Below, one piece after another: positions 61,710 to 64,000 of a stretch of DNA of 64,000 bases. Origin of the DNA: Channa striata (lineage: Eukaryota > Chordata > Actinopteri > Anabantiformes > Channidae); contig CM065170.1 in assembly GCA_033026295.1 (NCBI GenBank), forward strand, positions 18,114,040-18,178,039, given 5' to 3'. How positions within the stretch are numbered: position 1 is the stretch's first letter; every line of letters begins with the position of its first letter. Position numbers and translations under genes: made by a program. The notes beneath the pieces were generated by a model. That model was not told the origin of the DNA, did not search any database, and worked only from the letters and a program-made list of their open reading frames with translations.

Positions 61710-62236
61710 CCTGTAGACGAGACACTACATCAGAGTGTGTGTTTTAACACTGAGTGGACACATCTTCTTTCTTTTTCATTGGTGTGAAGGGAATTTGCTT
61801 TACAGGTAAAAGGTCTGAGGGTCAGGACTTGGTTTGCTTCAGTGCTTCTGCAGTGATTCCCTGAAGAATGCTGCGTGCTGCCGCCATGCTGCTGCACCGC
61901 TGCGTAGCCTTATAATCTGAGGAACTTTTATGTCTATTCATACCATTTTGTTAGTTTTTTTGTTTTGTTTTCAGGGGTCATCTTCTGAGGATCCCCCTGC
62001 CTTTCTGTTGGTCAGAGGGAGTGTGTGAGACTCGATTCTGATTCACAGTAGGTCAGCGCCGCCTCACCTCTGTTGGTGTGACTGTCCTCTGGCAGTTGGC
62101 GTGAATTAGTAGATCTTGAAATAAGCAACCTGAAAACGGTTCATTATTTATGGTTATTTGTTTTTCTAATTACTAATACTTGTCAGGTAGGGCCTCTTTT
62201 TTCCCTCTTCATCTGTTTCCATCTCTTTCAGATTTG
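61710..62236. other. Non-coding, nothing recognised
   Basis: No gene or repeat family identified. Confidence 0.55.
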
Positions 62237-62420
62237 AACATCCATTCTCTGAAACCACCGATCCTTTCCAGGGTTGTGCAGTGTGCAACCATTGACAGGT
62301 CTCCAGTCTATTTCAGGTCTTATTTCAGACATACGCAGACATGGACAATTTAGAGTCACCGATTAACCTAAAAATACATGTTTCGACTGTGGGAGGACAC
62401 TGGAGGACCTGGAGGAAGCC
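62237..62420 (+). repeat. Dispersed repeat, most complete copy of its family in the window
   Basis: In order: AACATCCATTCTCTGAAACC, CGATCCTTTCCAGGGTTGTG, ACAGGTCTCCAGTCTATTTC, GACAATTTAGAGTCACCGAT and TGTGGGAGGACACTGGAGGA. Joins the fragments at 16453/40029 (start), 45940/59645 (middle) and 2822 (end) into one family. Confidence 0.65.
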
Positions 62421-63639
62421 CACACAAGCACTGAAAGGTTTTGAACGACTTTTAGCCAAATGATGCACATTCTAACCAATGTAGCAGCAGGAAAACACAG
62501 GTAAAAAGACAAGATGGCGCCTGCACGTGTCCCTCAACAGAAAACCTGTCCTTATCTGCATATTCCCTGAAAATATTCATCCCCAGTGTGGGTGACACCA
62601 TCAACATTAAATCCAACCCTGCAATAAAACAAATTACATTATTTTCAATAGTATTTGTTCTACTTTTGTCTTTTCTTACAGACCTCAGTAAGTGTATCAA
62701 TAACACCATCAACATCATAATTTTGCCTAAGTGGTTGTCAAGGAAACAGTGTGTGTTGCTGTTGTATGTTGGTTTTCAAATAAATATGACCTATGGACAA
62801 TTGTAGGACCTAGAATGCAATCAATCTGGAATGTGTAGAGCGTGTAAATCTTGAGTGTTTTGTAATTAGACCACTTGAGTAAGCCTGCCTCCACAATTGG
62901 ACTTCATCTGTTTGCACAACTGTGCTGTGGTTATAGCACAGCTATGGGTCAGACAATGGAGTGGTGTGATGTTCCAGTACACAACTCCAAGACAGACCAA
63001 CAGAACATGAAGAAGACATGGAGAAACGCAACTCCAACACTCAGTCCTGTGTATGAGAGCTAGATGAGTGTAGACACTCATCTCTGTCAGAATAAGACGC
63101 CTTTGAACCTCTTCTTCACATCCATTGGAAATGCTGTCAAAGCAGAGCGAGCGTTTTTTTTCATTTGTTGTTGTCGACATTTTGTCAGTTCACACATTTT
63201 TGAACTGTGACGCTGTGGAATTCCTGTCACTCGCACAGCAAGCATCACCTTCCAGACATGATACTGTAGCTGGCTAAGTGCTTAAAGCAGCTCAAGAGCC
63301 TCGTCTCGGCATGGATGAAGTGCTGTGATAGTGACGAAGTGAATTTGAGGAATTACTCAAACGTGTGGCTAGAAGCACTTTTTATAATACATTCAGTGAG
63401 CAGACTGTGTCATGCAAGAAGATGATCCTGTTGGTGTCCCAAACATTTTTCACTGCTAGGTTTTCTCAGCTTAAGGTCTAATTATATTGTCTGCAAGCTG
63501 CACATCAGCCGTTGTGTGGAGGTACATTTTTTATCCCATAATCAGTTTCTCTAGCAGTTTCACAGTGTGTTTTCAGGATTTGGGAGGTGTGTGTGTAAAT
63601 GCTGATGCCTTCAGAGTCACAGCATCAAGTGTTCGCCTA
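62421..63639. other. Non-coding, nothing recognised
   Basis: Frames on both strands at 62452-63180 carry no family features. No gene supported. Confidence 0.5.
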
Positions 63640-63808
63640 CATTTACATTTAGTCATTCGGCAGACGCTTTTATCCAAAGTAACTTACAGAATAATTTGGT
63701 ACACACAGTGCTGATGGTGCTCATCTGACCCGCCTGGGGTTCAGCGATCAAACCACTGACCCTGTGGTCCATGGACCACTGCCTCACCAACAGAGCTACA
63801 GTCGCCCG
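63640..63808 (-). repeat. tRNA-derived SINE, second family
   Basis: Reverse complement starts GGGCGACTGTAGCTCTGTTG, has B-box-like GGTTTGATCGCT (63743-63754) and ends in TACTTTGGATAAAAGCGTCT then GCCGAATGACTAAATG, a 3' tail shared by many teleost SINEs. The tail differs from that of the copies at 25851 and 33342, while the head is similar. Confidence 0.75.
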
Positions 63809-64000
63809 ACTAGCAACATTATGGCCTTTTCTTTTCACACCTTCTCAAGTTCCTCCAGCTCCTTCTAGTCCTTTCTCCCGGCATTGCTGTGACTTTGAAC
63901 TGCTACACTGTCACTAAACTCTCTCGCGTCACATGCTCTCTTTGAGATGACGCAGTGGGAAGACGAAGCGCTGCAGGCGCTTTTTTGCGTGTTGAAAGTG
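63809..64000. other. Non-coding, nothing recognised
   Basis: Short terminal stretch; GC rises slightly towards the window end. Confidence 0.5.

Noticed and set aside
1..64000. CRISPR arrays, operons, phage or toxin-antitoxin systems
   Set aside because: All regular spacing seen is due to microsatellites, and the only supported gene has a vertebrate exon-intron structure.

Overview
This is a stretch of a vertebrate nuclear genome, almost certainly from a teleost fish. It is AT-rich, has long (AC)n microsatellites, and carries remnants of Tc1-type transposons, tRNA-headed SINEs and L2/Rex-type LINEs of the kinds usual in fish genomes. I find no prokaryotic gene organisation, CRISPR array, plasmid or phage module.

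Only one protein-coding gene can be supported. It is a complete two-exon connexin of the delta group, gjd2 (the Cx35/Cx36 neuronal electrical-synapse connexin), on the + strand. Exon 1 is 51984-52054, a phase-2 intron is 52055-53531, and exon 2 is 53532-54375. It encodes 304 aa. All landmarks are present: four membrane segments, both extracellular cysteine triplets, the Ser110 and Ser276 kinase-type sites and the C-terminal SAYV PDZ ligand. Upstream lies a CpG-rich promoter/5' leader with a G-quadruplex-capable 28-bp duplication. Intron 1 holds a perfect 17-bp inverted repeat with RE1-like half sites and a decayed antisense Tc1 copy. Candidate poly(A) signals follow at 54474, 55070 and 55956.

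Layout: 1-42 kb is a gene desert with scattered repeats, namely telomere-like (TTAGGG-related) degenerate repeat at 1.7-2.1 kb, a Tc1-like fragment at 29.7 kb flanked by two copies of another repeat, SINEs at 25.9 and 33.3 kb and several microsatellites. At 42.2-43.1 kb is a CpG-rich island with credible splice-donor sequences but no recognisable protein, possibly an orphan first exon. From 45 to 51 kb lie three more Tc1 remnants, a LINE 3' tail and an L2 LINE fragment. gjd2 occupies 51.5-56 kb. From 56 to 64 kb is non-coding sequence with LINE, SINE and dispersed-repeat remnants and a probable solo LTR with 4-bp target-site duplications.

Most short open reading frames here (60-155 codons) are chance ORFs or read through repeats. 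Assignments to repeat families come from recognising motifs by eye, without a database search. The gjd2 call is firm, but which teleost paralogue it is (gjd2a or gjd2b) cannot be settled from the sequence alone. I did not find a novel biological system; the most interesting leads are regulatory features around gjd2 and the orphan CpG island.
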